Positions 42,687 to 51,865 of a stretch of 54,236 nt of DNA are shown here, in pieces (within the stretch, counting starts at the first letter, position 1; the number at the start of each line of letters is the position of its first letter). The DNA comes from Clostridia bacterium (lineage in GTDB: Bacteria > Bacillota > Clostridia > Christensenellales > Borkfalkiaceae), in contig CAAGNQ010000011.1 in the NCBI GenBank assembly GCA_900771345.1, forward strand, positions 1-54,236, read 5' to 3'. The notes beneath the pieces are model-generated. The model did not search any database, was not told where the DNA came from, and was given only the letters and a program-made list of their open reading frames with translations. Made by a program: the position numbers and the translations under genes.

Positions 42687-43594
42687 ATACCTCTGTAAAC
42701 TTAAGTGGTGTTAAACTTATAAACCCTGTTATTCCTGCTAGTGGAACTTTTGGGTTTGGATATGAGTTTAGCGACATTTACGATATAAATATATTAGGAG
42801 CAATCTCTATTAAAGGGACGACTAGAGAAGCAAGGTTTGGAAATCCAACCCCAAGAATAGCCGAATGCTCATCGGGACTTATTAATTCAGTAGGGCTTCA
42901 AAATCCTGGGATAGACAAGGTAATTTCAACCGAGATTCCAAAACTTCGTGAGGTTTATTATAGACCAATTATCGCAAACATAAGTGGATTTTCGATTGAG
43001 GAATACGTAGAATGCTGTGCAAAAATCAACGAGGTTAAGGACGTTGATATAATAGAAGTAAACATAAGTTGCCCTAACGTGCATAACGGAGGAATGAGTT
43101 TTGGCACTATGCCTGAAAACGCAGAGGCAGTAACTAAGGCAGTAAAAAAAGTGACAACAAAACCCGTGTATATTAAACTCACGCCTAATGTTACCGATAT
43201 AGTATCAATCGCTAAAGCATGCGAGAATAGTGGGGCTGACGGGCTTTCGCTAATTAATACCGTTCAAGGAATGAGAATTGATTTAAAGAAAAAAAGACCT
43301 ATTATTGCAAACAAAATAGGTGGATTTTCTGGCAGAGCAATCTTTCCTATCGCTTTAAGAATGGTGTATCAGGTTTACGAGGCAGTAAAAATCCCTATTA
43401 TCGGAATAGGTGGTGTGGCGACTGCAGAAGACGTTGTGGAGATGATGATGGCAGGAGCGACGGCTGTGCAGGTTGGCGCAGAAAACCTAGTTAATCCATT
43501 TGCTTGCAGAGACATAGTAAATAATCTTGAGAGAGTAATGAATAAATATAGCATTAAAGATTTAAAAGATATAATCGGGGAGGCGCACAAATGA
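42680..43594 (+). CDS. pyrD: Dihydroorotate dehydrogenase catalytic subunit (class 1B)
   Basis: PyrD oxidises dihydroorotate to orotate with FMN and passes electrons to PyrK. This 304-aa protein has NPVIPASGTFGFGYE, GAISIKGTTREARFGNPTPR, NISCPNVHNGGMSFG, VYIKLTPNVTD, LINTVQG and IIGIGGVATAEDVVEMMMAG. The frame is open from 42581, but ATG 42680 with CAAGGAGG gives the family length and avoids overlapping pyrK by 100 nt. It overlaps pyrF by 4 nt (ATGA). Confidence 0.95.
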   Translation: MVDTSVNLSGVKLINPVIPASGTFGFGYEFSDIYDINILGAISIKGTTREARFGNPTPRIAECSSGLINSVGLQNPGIDKVISTEIPKLREVYYRPIIANISGFSIEEYVECCAKINEVKDVDIIEVNISCPNVHNGGMSFGTMPENAEAVTKAVKKVTTKPVYIKLTPNVTDIVSIAKACENSGADGLSLINTVQGMRIDLKKKRPIIANKIGGFSGRAIFPIALRMVYQVYEAVKIPIIGIGGVATAEDVVEMMMAGATAVQVGAENLVNPFACRDIVNNLERVMNKYSIKDLKDIIGEAHK

Positions 43595-44292
43595 ATAAAG
43601 ACGTAATAATTGCTTGTGATTTTAACAGCAAAGAGCAACTATTTAATTTTTTGGACAAGTTTGATGAAGCAGAAAAACCATATTTAAAAGTTGGAATGGA
43701 ACTTTTCTATGCTGGTGGCGTGGAAATCATAAAAGAGATAAAAAGGAGAGGTCATAAAATCTTTTTAGACCTTAAACTTCACGATATTCCTAACACGGTA
43801 AAAAAAGCAATGGCAGTGTTATCAAGTTTTGACGTGGATATGGTAAACCTCCACGCAGGTGGTGGCTCGGTTATGATGAAGGGCGCTATCGAAGGGCTTA
43901 CTAGGGCAGACGGCAGTAGGCCACTACTTATCGCCGTAACGCAATTAACTTCAACTAACCAAGAACTTATGACGAATGAACTATTAATAAATAAGCCTCT
44001 TGACGAGGTCGTTATGAGTTACGCAAAGAACTCAAAAGATAGTGGGCTTGACGGTGTAGTTTGCTCACCACTTGAGGCAGGAAAAGTAAAGGAAGTTTGT
44101 GGCAAAGACTTTTTGACAATTACTCCAGGAATAAGACTAGCAGGGGACGCTGTTGGCGACCAAAAGAGGGTAACGACTCCGGCACTAGCAAGAGAACTCG
44201 GTTCAGATTATATCGTTGTTGGAAGGTCGATAACAGGTGCAGATGACCCTGTTAAAGCATATAGACAGTGCGTAAGAGAATTTTTAGGATAA
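43591..44292 (+). CDS. pyrF: Orotidine 5'-phosphate decarboxylase
   Basis: PyrF makes UMP by decarboxylating OMP. The 233-aa TIM-barrel enzyme has IIACDFNSKEQ, YLKVGMELFYAGG, the catalytic LDLKLHDIPNTVKKA (Asp-Lys-Asp), LLIAVTQLTS and TPGIRLAGDAVGDQKR. It is a class I enzyme. The start overlaps pyrD by 4 nt, indicating coupling, and pyrE follows 10 nt later. The length is typical. Confidence 0.95.
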   Translation: MNKDVIIACDFNSKEQLFNFLDKFDEAEKPYLKVGMELFYAGGVEIIKEIKRRGHKIFLDLKLHDIPNTVKKAMAVLSSFDVDMVNLHAGGGSVMMKGAIEGLTRADGSRPLLIAVTQLTSTNQELMTNELLINKPLDEVVMSYAKNSKDSGLDGVVCSPLEAGKVKEVCGKDFLTITPGIRLAGDAVGDQKRVTTPALARELGSDYIVVGRSITGADDPVKAYRQCVREFLG

Positions 44293-44302
44293 GGAGAAGA
44301 TT

Positions 44303-44941
44303 ATGGAAATCGCAAAAAAAGTAGCAGAGAATTTACTTAAAATTAAAGCAGTATTCTTGCGTCCTGACGAGCCTTTTATTTGGGCAAGTGGAATAAAGAG
44401 CCCGATTTACTGTGATAATAGACTAATTTTAACAGCACCTGAGGCAAGAGACGTTGTCGAGAATGCTATTGCTGAAACTGTAAAGAGGGAATACCCTGAT
44501 GCCGAGGCGCTTTTTGGCACGAGCACGGCAGGTATTGCTCACGCGGCAATCGCTGGGCATATTCTTAATATGCCAATGGGATACGTTAGAGGAAGTAGTA
44601 AAGACCACGGTAGAAACAACAAGATAGAGGGAAAACTTGAAAAGGGCACGAAGGTTGTAGTCGTTGAGGATTTAATATCAACCGGAGGAAGTTGTATTGA
44701 CGTTGTTGATGCTCTTCGTGAGGCAGGCGCAGAAGTTTTAGGAATAGTAAGTATTTATACGTACGGAATGAAAAAAGGCTTAGAAAGGCTAAAAGAGGCA
44801 AACGTTAAAAACGTTAGTTTAACAGATTTTGACACGGTTGTTGAGGTCGCAAGCCAAATAGGTTATATAAAGGAAAGCGATAAACAGCGATTAATAGCCT
44901 TTAGAGATAATCCGTCTGACGAAAGTTGGATAAAAGGTTAA
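44303..44941 (+). CDS. pyrE: Orotate phosphoribosyltransferase
   Basis: PyrE joins orotate to PRPP. The 212-aa protein has FIWASGIKSPIYCDNR, FGTSTAGIAHAAIAG, YVRGSSKDHGRNNKIEG and the PRPP-binding loop VVVVEDLISTGGSCIDVVDAL. It lies between pyrF and pyrB with short gaps, AAGGAG precedes the ATG, and nothing odd is visible. It makes OMP for PyrF. Confidence 0.95.
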   Translation: MEIAKKVAENLLKIKAVFLRPDEPFIWASGIKSPIYCDNRLILTAPEARDVVENAIAETVKREYPDAEALFGTSTAGIAHAAIAGHILNMPMGYVRGSSKDHGRNNKIEGKLEKGTKVVVVEDLISTGGSCIDVVDALREAGAEVLGIVSIYTYGMKKGLERLKEANVKNVSLTDFDTVVEVASQIGYIKESDKQRLIAFRDNPSDESWIKG

Positions 44942-44953
44942 TTGGGGGCAAAA

Positions 44954-45868
44954 ATGAGAAATTTATTATCAATTACCGACTTAACGGTGGAAGAAATTGC
45001 CGAGCTTATTTCAGTTGCAGAAGATATCAAGGAAAATCCTGAAAAATATCAAGAAAAATGCAAACACAAAAAACTAGCAACATTGTTTTTCGAGCCGTCA
45101 ACGAGAACGAGGCTGTCCTTTGAATCGGCAATGCTATCGCTCGGTGGTAACGTTTTAGGGTTTTCTGACGCAGCCAACACCTCTTCTTCAAAAGGGGAAA
45201 GCGTGGCAGATACGATTAGCGTTGTAAGTTGCTACTCGGATATAATAGCAATGCGCCACCCAAAAGAGGGCGCTCCACTAGTTGCATCAATGCATTCTAG
45301 CGTTCCTATTATAAACGCAGGCGACGGTGGGCATAACCACCCAACCCAAACTCTTGCAGACCTTCTTACGATTAAGACGGAGAAAGGGGATTTAAACAAC
45401 TTTACCATAGGATTTTGTGGGGATTTAAAGTTTGGCAGAACGGTCCATTCTCTTATTCAAGCACTATCAAGATATAAGGGAATAAAGGTAGTTTTAATCT
45501 CGCCAAAAGAACTAGTTATCCCTGATTACGTAAAGAAAGACGTTATGGATAAAAACCGAATGGTTTATACTGAAACGAGAAGTCTTGAAGAGGCTATGCC
45601 AGAACTAGACGTTTTGTATATGACCAGAGTTCAAAGAGAAAGATTTTTCAGTGAGGACGAGTATATTAGACTAAAGGACAGTTATATTCTGACTCTTGAT
45701 AAGCTTGCAAACGCAAAAGAAGATTTAGCGATTTTGCACCCACTACCAAGGGTAAATGAAATTTCAGTTGCAATAGACAGTGATAAGAGAGCGTGCTACT
45801 TTAAGCAGGTTGCAAACGGAAGATTAATGAGAATGGCACTTATTCTAAAACTTTTAGGAATAAAATAG
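44954..45868 (+). CDS. pyrB: Aspartate carbamoyltransferase catalytic subunit
   Basis: PyrB condenses carbamoyl phosphate with aspartate. The 304-aa protein has FEPSTRTRLSFESAMLSLGG, SVADTISVVSCYSDIIAMRHP, HNHPTQTLADLLTI and ILHPLPRVNEIS. The frame also opens at a TTG at 44942, four codons earlier. I prefer ATG 44954, which begins MRNLLSITDLTVEE; its ribosome site (GGGGG) is weak. pyrI follows 11 nt later, as in Clostridia with regulated ATCase. Confidence 0.93.
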   Translation: MRNLLSITDLTVEEIAELISVAEDIKENPEKYQEKCKHKKLATLFFEPSTRTRLSFESAMLSLGGNVLGFSDAANTSSSKGESVADTISVVSCYSDIIAMRHPKEGAPLVASMHSSVPIINAGDGGHNHPTQTLADLLTIKTEKGDLNNFTIGFCGDLKFGRTVHSLIQALSRYKGIKVVLISPKELVIPDYVKKDVMDKNRMVYTETRSLEEAMPELDVLYMTRVQRERFFSEDEYIRLKDSYILTLDKLANAKEDLAILHPLPRVNEISVAIDSDKRACYFKQVANGRLMRMALILKLLGIK

Positions 45869-45879
45869 GAGAATGGAAT

Positions 45880-46293
45880 ATGAAGATAGACCCTATTATA
45901 AACGGAATAGTTATCGACCATATAGAGGCAGGCAAGGGAATGAAGGTATATAACTTTTTATCACTTGGTGACCTCGAGGCGACGGTAGCAGTTATTAGAA
46001 ACGTTCCAAGTAAAAAAACAGGAAAGAAGGATATAATCAAGATTGATGCCGATATAAAACTCGATTTTGACGTTCTAGGATATATTGCACCTGAAGTTAC
46101 TGTGAACATTATTAAAGACGGCAAAACGGTGGAGAAGAAAAAACTAGAACTTCCTGAAATGCTAAAAAACGTTATAAAATGCAAAAACCCAAGATGCATA
46201 TCTAGCGTTGAGCAGGAAATAGAGCATATATTTAAATTAACTGATAAAGAGAATAAAATCTATCGCTGTATTTATTGCGAAGAAAAGGCATAG
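45880..46293 (+). CDS. pyrI: Aspartate carbamoyltransferase regulatory subunit
   Basis: PyrI binds CTP/ATP and makes the ATCase allosteric. The 137-aa protein has an N-terminal nucleotide-binding domain (KIDPIINGIVIDHIEAGKGMKVYNFL) and a C-terminal zinc domain with four Cys (CKNPRC and CIYC). Its presence means that the enzyme is class B-like and probably feedback-regulated. GGAG precedes the ATG. It is the last gene before the terminator at 46314. Confidence 0.93.
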   Translation: MKIDPIINGIVIDHIEAGKGMKVYNFLSLGDLEATVAVIRNVPSKKTGKKDIIKIDADIKLDFDVLGYIAPEVTVNIIKDGKTVEKKKLELPEMLKNVIKCKNPRCISSVEQEIEHIFKLTDKENKIYRCIYCEEKA

Positions 46294-46313
46294 AAAGGCT
46301 TTATAACGATAAT

Positions 46314-46353
46314 AAAAAACACCTTGAAAATGAATATTTGCAAGGTGTTTTTT
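46314..46353. terminator. Bidirectional terminator between pyrI and the YfcC-like gene
   Basis: A 13-bp perfect stem with A and T tracts on both sides (46314-46326 with 46341-46353) lies between convergent genes, so it can end both transcripts. Confidence 0.9.
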
Positions 46354-46367
46354 GTGTTTATACGATA

Positions 46368-47801
46368 TTATAATCCAATATATACGGCAAGGAGAAGGAA
46401 TCCTAAAGATATTATAAACAGTAAAAGTTGGAACAAACCCGTCTTTTTAAGCCATTCAACGTAACTTACCTCTGCTAAACTGATTCCTATTACAAGCGTT
46501 CCACAAGTAGGGAATAAAACGTTGGTATAGCCGTCGGCAAAAAGGAATGCCAAGATGATTACGTTTACGCTTAGTCCAGGAATAGGTATTAAGGTAAGTA
46601 GTGGAATAAGTAGTACTGCTTTTGCCGATGCGCTTGGAATAAAAAACTCAAAGCCTAGAATAATAACGTATAGTAGAGCGGCGGCAGCGTAAGGCGTTTG
46701 CGAACAGAGGAAGTTATGGCAGTAATAGAAAAGTGTTTCTAAAATTTTTCCCTCTTCTGCAATATATTTAACGCTGAATGCTAGTAAAACTACTACTACT
46801 GACGGCGCTAAATCCTTAACGCCCTCTAAGAATGCCTTAAAGGTATTCTTTAATCCATTTAAATATTCAACTCCGATTAAGAATGCTCCAACGATAAAGG
46901 TAACTGCCATAAGCACCATTCCGATTCCTAACTTAGAAATAAACGGAATAACTGATGCTAGGATAATAACACCGAGGGCAGAGCCAAATAGAATAACGAT
47001 TAAGATTGCTTTTTTAGAATACTCTAATATTTCCTCCTTGGAAAGAGAAGAAATTATGTTTTCAATCGGCTTGTTGCCGTTTCTCTTTTCGTCGCGTTTT
47101 GCCTGATTAACAAGATATAGAGAAGTGATAACGTAAAAAACGGCAAAGAGAATGAGTCTATACCAAATTCCGTCAGTGATGTTTACCGGAGATTGAGAGT
47201 TTGCAACTGCCATACCTATAGTTAACGGATTAAAGAGCGCAACGGTGAATCCAACGCCCGTTGTGATTAAAACAAGACTTATCGCTTGAACTTTACTCCA
47301 ATTCATGGCCTCTGCAAAGGATAAGAACAAAGGGAACATAATAAGCATTTCCTCTTGAAGTCCAAAGCAGGAGGATAAAATCATCATAATAAAAGTTATA
47401 ACCCATATTGCAGTGTATCTTTTATTAAAGAACTTGTTTACTATTAAAGAAACTAGTGCGTAAAGTCCACCCGTTTTATCAAGCACCTTAAACGTTCCAC
47501 CGAGGGCAAGGATAACAACGATAACTTGAATAATGTTAAAGTTGCCCTTTCCCCAAAGCAAAGCCTCGATAGGTGCTGTAAACCAGCGCCAAACGGGGAG
47601 CCTGCCATCATATGAGGCTAAAAAGTTAAAGGTATTGTTAATTATTTTGCCATCTTCATCTTTAAGGTACTCACCAGGAGCAACGAAAAAGGTCAAGATT
47701 CCAACTAAAATCATAATTCCCAAGAGAATTGAACAAACGGCAATAAAACCTTTAAGCCCAATCTTAATGTTAGAGTTTAACTCTTTGTTTTGGTTTTCCA
47801 T
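46368..47801 (-). CDS. YfcC-family membrane transporter (C4-dicarboxylate/arginine-ornithine carrier-like)
   Basis: The 477-aa protein has about twelve membrane segments. The N-terminal FVAPGEYLKDEDGK motif after the first segment is typical of the YfcC/ArcD-like family of anaerobic carriers. Conserved internal features include ALGGTFKVLDKTGGLYAL and FGLQEEMLIMFPLFL and a C-terminal FFIPSASAKAVLLIPLLTLI. The substrate is uncertain; family members are annotated as basic amino-acid antiporters or dicarboxylate carriers. AAAGGAG precedes its start, and it is probably co-transcribed with the plsC-like gene just upstream on the minus strand. Confidence 0.85.
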   Translation of the reverse strand: MENQNKELNSNIKIGLKGFIAVCSILLGIMILVGILTFFVAPGEYLKDEDGKIINNTFNFLASYDGRLPVWRWFTAPIEALLWGKGNFNIIQVIVVILALGGTFKVLDKTGGLYALVSLIVNKFFNKRYTAIWVITFIMMILSSCFGLQEEMLIMFPLFLSFAEAMNWSKVQAISLVLITTGVGFTVALFNPLTIGMAVANSQSPVNITDGIWYRLILFAVFYVITSLYLVNQAKRDEKRNGNKPIENIISSLSKEEILEYSKKAILIVILFGSALGVIILASVIPFISKLGIGMVLMAVTFIVGAFLIGVEYLNGLKNTFKAFLEGVKDLAPSVVVVLLAFSVKYIAEEGKILETLFYYCHNFLCSQTPYAAAALLYVIILGFEFFIPSASAKAVLLIPLLTLIPIPGLSVNVIILAFLFADGYTNVLFPTCGTLVIGISLAEVSYVEWLKKTGLFQLLLFIISLGFLLLAVYIGL

Positions 47802-47850
47802 AAACTTTCTCCTTTTGTAAAAACAAGAATAAACAAATATTCTTTAGTTA

Positions 47851-49161
47851 TTATTTAACCAAATAAACCTCGTCACTTGCTGACTTCCACACGTCGTCGT
47901 AGAGATTATGAATTTCCTCTGATGCGAGCATCCATTTAGTCATAAGTTTTTCATTCTCTAAAAGTTTGAAGTTATAATATTCGTTTTTATAATATAAATC
48001 AAGGTCATAGTCTAACGAGATAGTGAGCGAGAAAACAGATTTAGGCTCAAAAAAGAGTTCAACCTCCTCGCCGTTTTTAGTTCCTTTATAGATAAGCCCT
48101 TTATTCGTTAGTGTAAGCAATCCCTCACCCATATATAATAGAGAATGATTTTCGGTTATCTTTTTAGTGTTAATAGTGTTGATTTTAACCATAGAGGAAA
48201 TAATAAAATTATCGTCTTTTACTTGTTCTCTAACAACCATTCTCTGCCACTTATACCACTCGTCAACGTTACAAAATGGAAGAGATTTATTAACTGCGAA
48301 AATATCATAGTAATTATCCATTCTAACCTTAAACCCACAGGATAGGCAACTCATAACCTCGCCCTCGATTGAAAAACAGTTTTCGCCCTTGCAGTGAGGG
48401 CAAGTATAGATAATATTGTCTAGCCCAGAAATATTAGGCAGTTTGCCTATAAATTCTACCTTCTCGCCATCAAATTCTTCAAATTCGTTATATTTAAATT
48501 TAGATAAAAGAGTTCTGTTCAACTGTTCTTCTGTTTGGCAATCAAAATCCTTGCTATCAAACAGTTTAGACAGTTTAACCGTGATTTTCCCCTTTTTAAC
48601 GTCAGTAGAATAACGCGTTCTAGTAAAATAAGAGCCCTTAAGCGATACTAGTGCAACGGGAAGTTTAAGTTTTTTTAATAGTTTTATGGTTGCAGGATTG
48701 ATAGGGTGGGTAGAGCCACTAGTAGCCTGAATTCCCTCAGGAAAAATAACGATAGAGCCACCGAGTTTAACAGCCTGAAGAATTTGCTTGGTCGCCTGCA
48801 TATCGGGTTGATATAAAAATTTAGCGATAACGCCAAGTTTTTTTAGTAGCGTATAAACAAACTTCTCAAAAATATTCTGATAACCACAAAGCACGTGAAC
48901 GTCAGTACGGTTTATACCGGAAAAAACGTAAAAATAGTCGTCACGCGACCTGTGCTGACATAAATATACAATCTGTTTATCCTTAATTTGAAGATAATCG
49001 TTCTCATAAACGAAAGAGACGTTTCTCTTCTTTGAAATATTCCTAAAAGCAAAGCAAACGATTTTTGCTAAAAACTTATTAGGTTTTTTTATTTTTCTAT
49101 TTTTAAACTCAGTATGTAAATCCTTTCCCATAACCCTACCTATAAAGGCAAACTTTTTCAC
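47851..49161 (-). CDS. PlsC-like acyltransferase with C-terminal zinc ribbon and extra domain, 436 aa
   Basis: The N-terminal half (about 50-240) has the lysophosphatidic-acid acyltransferase motifs HRSRDD (HX4D) and FPEGIQATSG. Unlike ordinary PlsC (about 250 aa), it continues with a zinc-ribbon (CPHCKGENCFSIEG and CLSCGF) and a further 150-residue beta-rich region (for example LTLTNKGLIYKGTKNGEEVELFF) resembling a PH-like fold. Start choice is uncertain: the promoter at 49174-49202 implies a start near 49167, so GTG 49161 (KKFAFIGRVMGK) or ATG 49131 are the candidates. The upstream frame to 49200 lies in the promoter. The acyl acceptor is unknown. Confidence 0.75.
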   Translation of the reverse strand: MKKFAFIGRVMGKDLHTEFKNRKIKKPNKFLAKIVCFAFRNISKKRNVSFVYENDYLQIKDKQIVYLCQHRSRDDYFYVFSGINRTDVHVLCGYQNIFEKFVYTLLKKLGVIAKFLYQPDMQATKQILQAVKLGGSIVIFPEGIQATSGSTHPINPATIKLLKKLKLPVALVSLKGSYFTRTRYSTDVKKGKITVKLSKLFDSKDFDCQTEEQLNRTLLSKFKYNEFEEFDGEKVEFIGKLPNISGLDNIIYTCPHCKGENCFSIEGEVMSCLSCGFKVRMDNYYDIFAVNKSLPFCNVDEWYKWQRMVVREQVKDDNFIISSMVKINTINTKKITENHSLLYMGEGLLTLTNKGLIYKGTKNGEEVELFFEPKSVFSLTISLDYDLDLYYKNEYYNFKLLENEKLMTKWMLASEEIHNLYDDVWKSASDEVYLVK

Positions 49162-49173
49162 TTGTACCAGTTT

Positions 49174-49202
49174 ATTATACGATTTTTTCAGAAAAAACAC
49201 AA
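49174..49202 (-). promoter_or_regulatory. Promoter for the plsC-like gene (minus strand)
   Basis: TTGTGT (49197-49202) and perfect TATAAT (49174-49179) are 17 nt apart on the minus strand. The GTG at 49161 would be about 6 nt into the mRNA. Confidence 0.65.
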
Positions 49203-49309
49203 GTATATTGATAACATTATAAAAATTAGTAATATAAAAATTGGCTGGTGCAAATCTAACGGATATTCTTGTGCGAAATAACCTTTTTGTCTTTTTTATA
49301 TATTTATAT

Positions 49310-49338
49310 TTGAAAAAATTAAGCGATTATGATACAAT
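49310..49338 (+). promoter_or_regulatory. Promoter for the U32 gene with leaderless start
   Basis: TTGAAA (49310-49315) and TACAAT (49333-49338) are 17 nt apart. The ATG at 49345 is 7 nt after the -10 box, at the expected +1. No ribosome site can fit. Confidence 0.78.
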
Positions 49339-49344
49339 ATGATT

Positions 49345-51348
49345 ATGAAAGTTTTAGCACCGGCAGGCAATTTTGAATGTTTAAAGAGCGCTATTTATGG
49401 TGGCGCAGACGAGGTTTATCTAGGCATAAACCATTTTAACGCGCGCAATAATATTGACGGTTTTACAATGAGTAGTTTAAAAGAGGCAGTAGATTTTGCG
49501 CATATTTACGGCGTTAAGGTCTGCCTTGCTATAAACATTTTATTTACTAACGACGAGATTAATCTAGCGTTATCGAATATCGTTGACGCCTATAATATAG
49601 GTGTTGACGCTTTTATTATTCAGGATATAGGCCTTGCTAAAATCCTTCATGAGAATTACCCTGAAATAGAAAAACACGCTAGTACTCAAATGGGAATTCA
49701 TAATCTTGAGGGTGTTAAATATATAGAAAGTTTAGGGTTTAGCCGAGTAGTTCTAGCCAGAGAAACCCCACTTGACGAGGTAAGGAGAATAAAGGAAAAC
49801 TCTAATATTGAGATTGAATATTTTGTTCACGGCGCACTCTGCGTAAGTTTTTCGGGCAACTGTTATCTTAGTTCATACACCCAAAACGCTAGTGGAAATC
49901 GGGGAAGATGCAAGCAACTTTGCCGTCTGCCTTACACTCTTAAAAAGGGAGGCGTGGCAGTTAAAAACGGATATCTATTAAGTGCAAAAGACTTCAATAT
50001 GTTATCTAGGCTAGACGACCTTAAAAATGCCGGTGTTGACGTGCTGAAGATTGAGGGTAGAGCAAGACGGCCGTATTACGTTTATACAGCAACTCTTGCC
50101 TACAAGAATGCACTTTTAGGTAAATCGGTTGATAAGAATAGTTTAATGCTGGCGTTTAACCGTACCTTTACCGAAGGCTATTTCAATGGGAATAGTAATA
50201 TAATTTCTAAACTTCAAAACCATATCGGAATTGAGGTAGGGAGGGTTCAAAAGGTTAATAACGGAAAGAAATTTAACGAGGTCTTTTTTTCTTCAAACGT
50301 AAAAATATCTCCAAAATCTACCTTAAAATTTTTACATACTAACGAGCAAACAGTTCTTTCTGCATATGATTTAACCTTGATAGAAAATAACCTTTATCGT
50401 GTTACGACTACTGCAAAAATAGAGGTCGGCGCTACCGTTAATCTAATCGCAGATTATGAACGCGAGAAAAATATAGCCTCACTAAAAAGTAAGAGGGAGA
50501 TTGACCTTAAACTCTATCTTTTAGAAAATAAACCTATAAAAGCAGAGATTTTCTTAAATGGTCAAAAGATAGAAGTTGTTGGCAATTCACTCCAAAAAGC
50601 AAAAAGCCAGCCTTTAACTAAAAGGGATATTATAGATTGTTTTAATAAAAGTGAATATTTTTCTTTTAACGCGCATTTTGAGGGTTTTGACGACGTTTTT
50701 TTAGTTAAAAGCCAACTAAACGAATTTAGACGAAAAGTCGCCGAAGAAATAAAAAAGGTTATTTTAAAAAGCAAAAGAAGAATATTGCTCCTAACCGACG
50801 TTAAGTCGCCTAAAAAAGCCCAAGAATTTAGTGATTTTTGTTATATAGAGGATTTAGACGATTTGTGTCAAATAAAAGAGAAGAACATTGTTTATTCGCC
50901 CGAAACATACGAGATAAACGCCCTTTTAAGAATTATTGACGAGTGTAAGAAAATAGCAAAGAATTTATATCTCGATACGCCTAATTTTGCATTAAAAGAA
51001 GATATAGATAGGCTAAAAGACATTGTAGATAAAACGGGTGTTAAAATAGTTGCGAATAATTACTACGCTCTCTCCATTTGTGATGATTTTATTATAGGTG
51101 GGGGTTTGAACGTTTATAACGATTATTCGGCAGGGGTGTTTAATAAAAAAGTCATTCGTGCAGAGGAAAATAAAACTGCAGATTTTCCATATATGACACT
51201 TCGCCACTGCCCGATAAAAGAACATACAGGTTGTGAGTGCGCAAATTGTAAATATGATAACGATTATACGCTAACGGCAGAAAATAAAATGGTTATGAAA
51301 ATTAAAAGAAAAAAACTGTCAACTTGCACCTTTTACTTGACAGATTAG
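49345..51348 (+). CDS. Peptidase U32 family protein with DUF3656-type C-terminus (RlhA/TrhP-like)
   Basis: This 667-aa protein has an N-terminal TIM-barrel-like U32 domain with KVLAPAGNFECLKSAIYGGADEVYLG, the U32 signature YFVHGALCVSFSGNCYLSS and RGRCKQLCRLPY, and a C-terminal domain with further Cys residues (HCPIKEHTGCECANC). Large U32 proteins of this kind (RlhA, TrhP) hydroxylate cytidine in 23S rRNA or uridine in tRNA rather than cut peptides. The ATG at 49339 lies inside the promoter distance, so I chose the ATG at 49345. dtd follows 10 nt later. Confidence 0.9.
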   Translation: MKVLAPAGNFECLKSAIYGGADEVYLGINHFNARNNIDGFTMSSLKEAVDFAHIYGVKVCLAINILFTNDEINLALSNIVDAYNIGVDAFIIQDIGLAKILHENYPEIEKHASTQMGIHNLEGVKYIESLGFSRVVLARETPLDEVRRIKENSNIEIEYFVHGALCVSFSGNCYLSSYTQNASGNRGRCKQLCRLPYTLKKGGVAVKNGYLLSAKDFNMLSRLDDLKNAGVDVLKIEGRARRPYYVYTATLAYKNALLGKSVDKNSLMLAFNRTFTEGYFNGNSNIISKLQNHIGIEVGRVQKVNNGKKFNEVFFSSNVKISPKSTLKFLHTNEQTVLSAYDLTLIENNLYRVTTTAKIEVGATVNLIADYEREKNIASLKSKREIDLKLYLLENKPIKAEIFLNGQKIEVVGNSLQKAKSQPLTKRDIIDCFNKSEYFSFNAHFEGFDDVFLVKSQLNEFRRKVAEEIKKVILKSKRRILLLTDVKSPKKAQEFSDFCYIEDLDDLCQIKEKNIVYSPETYEINALLRIIDECKKIAKNLYLDTPNFALKEDIDRLKDIVDKTGVKIVANNYYALSICDDFIIGGGLNVYNDYSAGVFNKKVIRAEENKTADFPYMTLRHCPIKEHTGCECANCKYDNDYTLTAENKMVMKIKRKKLSTCTFYLTD

Positions 51349-51358
51349 AGGAGAAAAT

Positions 51359-51808
51359 ATGAAAGCAGTTATTCAAAGGGTATTAAACGCAGACCTAAAG
51401 GTGGATGGAAAACTTATTTCGGAAATAGGATTTGGGTACGTAATTTTTCTAGGCGTAGGGCAGGGTGATAGCAAAGAGGACGCCGATTATTTTATTAAGA
51501 AAATTCCATCGCTCCGTATTTGTGAGGACGAAAACGGCAAGACAAATAAATCAATAATAGATACTAAAGGAGAAATACTTTTAGTTTCGCAGTTTACTCT
51601 ATACGCAGATACCTCGCACGGAAATCGTCCTTCGTTTATAGGCGCAGGAGCGCCAGATATGGCCAACCAACTATATTTATACGTCGCAGAAGGGATAAAA
51701 GCGCAAGGAATACCCGTTAAACTAGGCGTATTTGGTGCAGATATGAAGATAAACCAAATAAACGACGGACCATTTACCATAATTTTAGAAAAACCTGACA
51801 AAAAATAG
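51359..51808 (+). CDS. dtd: D-aminoacyl-tRNA deacylase
   Basis: Dtd removes D-amino acids mischarged on tRNA. The 149-aa protein has MKAVIQRVLNADLKVDGKLI, the SQFTLYADTSHGNRPSF motif and NDGPFTIILE, which carries the Gly-cisPro substrate-exclusion motif. GGAG lies upstream, and the gene is co-transcribed with the U32 gene (10-nt gap). A strong terminator follows. The length is typical. Confidence 0.95.
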   Translation: MKAVIQRVLNADLKVDGKLISEIGFGYVIFLGVGQGDSKEDADYFIKKIPSLRICEDENGKTNKSIIDTKGEILLVSQFTLYADTSHGNRPSFIGAGAPDMANQLYLYVAEGIKAQGIPVKLGVFGADMKINQINDGPFTIILEKPDKK

Positions 51809-51823
51809 TAATTAGAAAAACAA

Positions 51824-51851
51824 AAAAAGCACTCTGACGAGAGTGCTTTTT
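51824..51851. terminator. Bidirectional terminator between dtd and the DMT transporter
   Basis: A 12-bp perfect stem with GACG loop (51824-51835 with 51840-51851) and A/T tracts lies between convergent genes. Confidence 0.9.
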
Positions 51852-51865
51852 CTAATTTATTATTT

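Noticed and set aside
49339..49344. ATG at 49339 as the U32 start.
   Set aside because: It lies directly next to the -10 box and cannot be within the transcript; ATG 49345 is two codons later.
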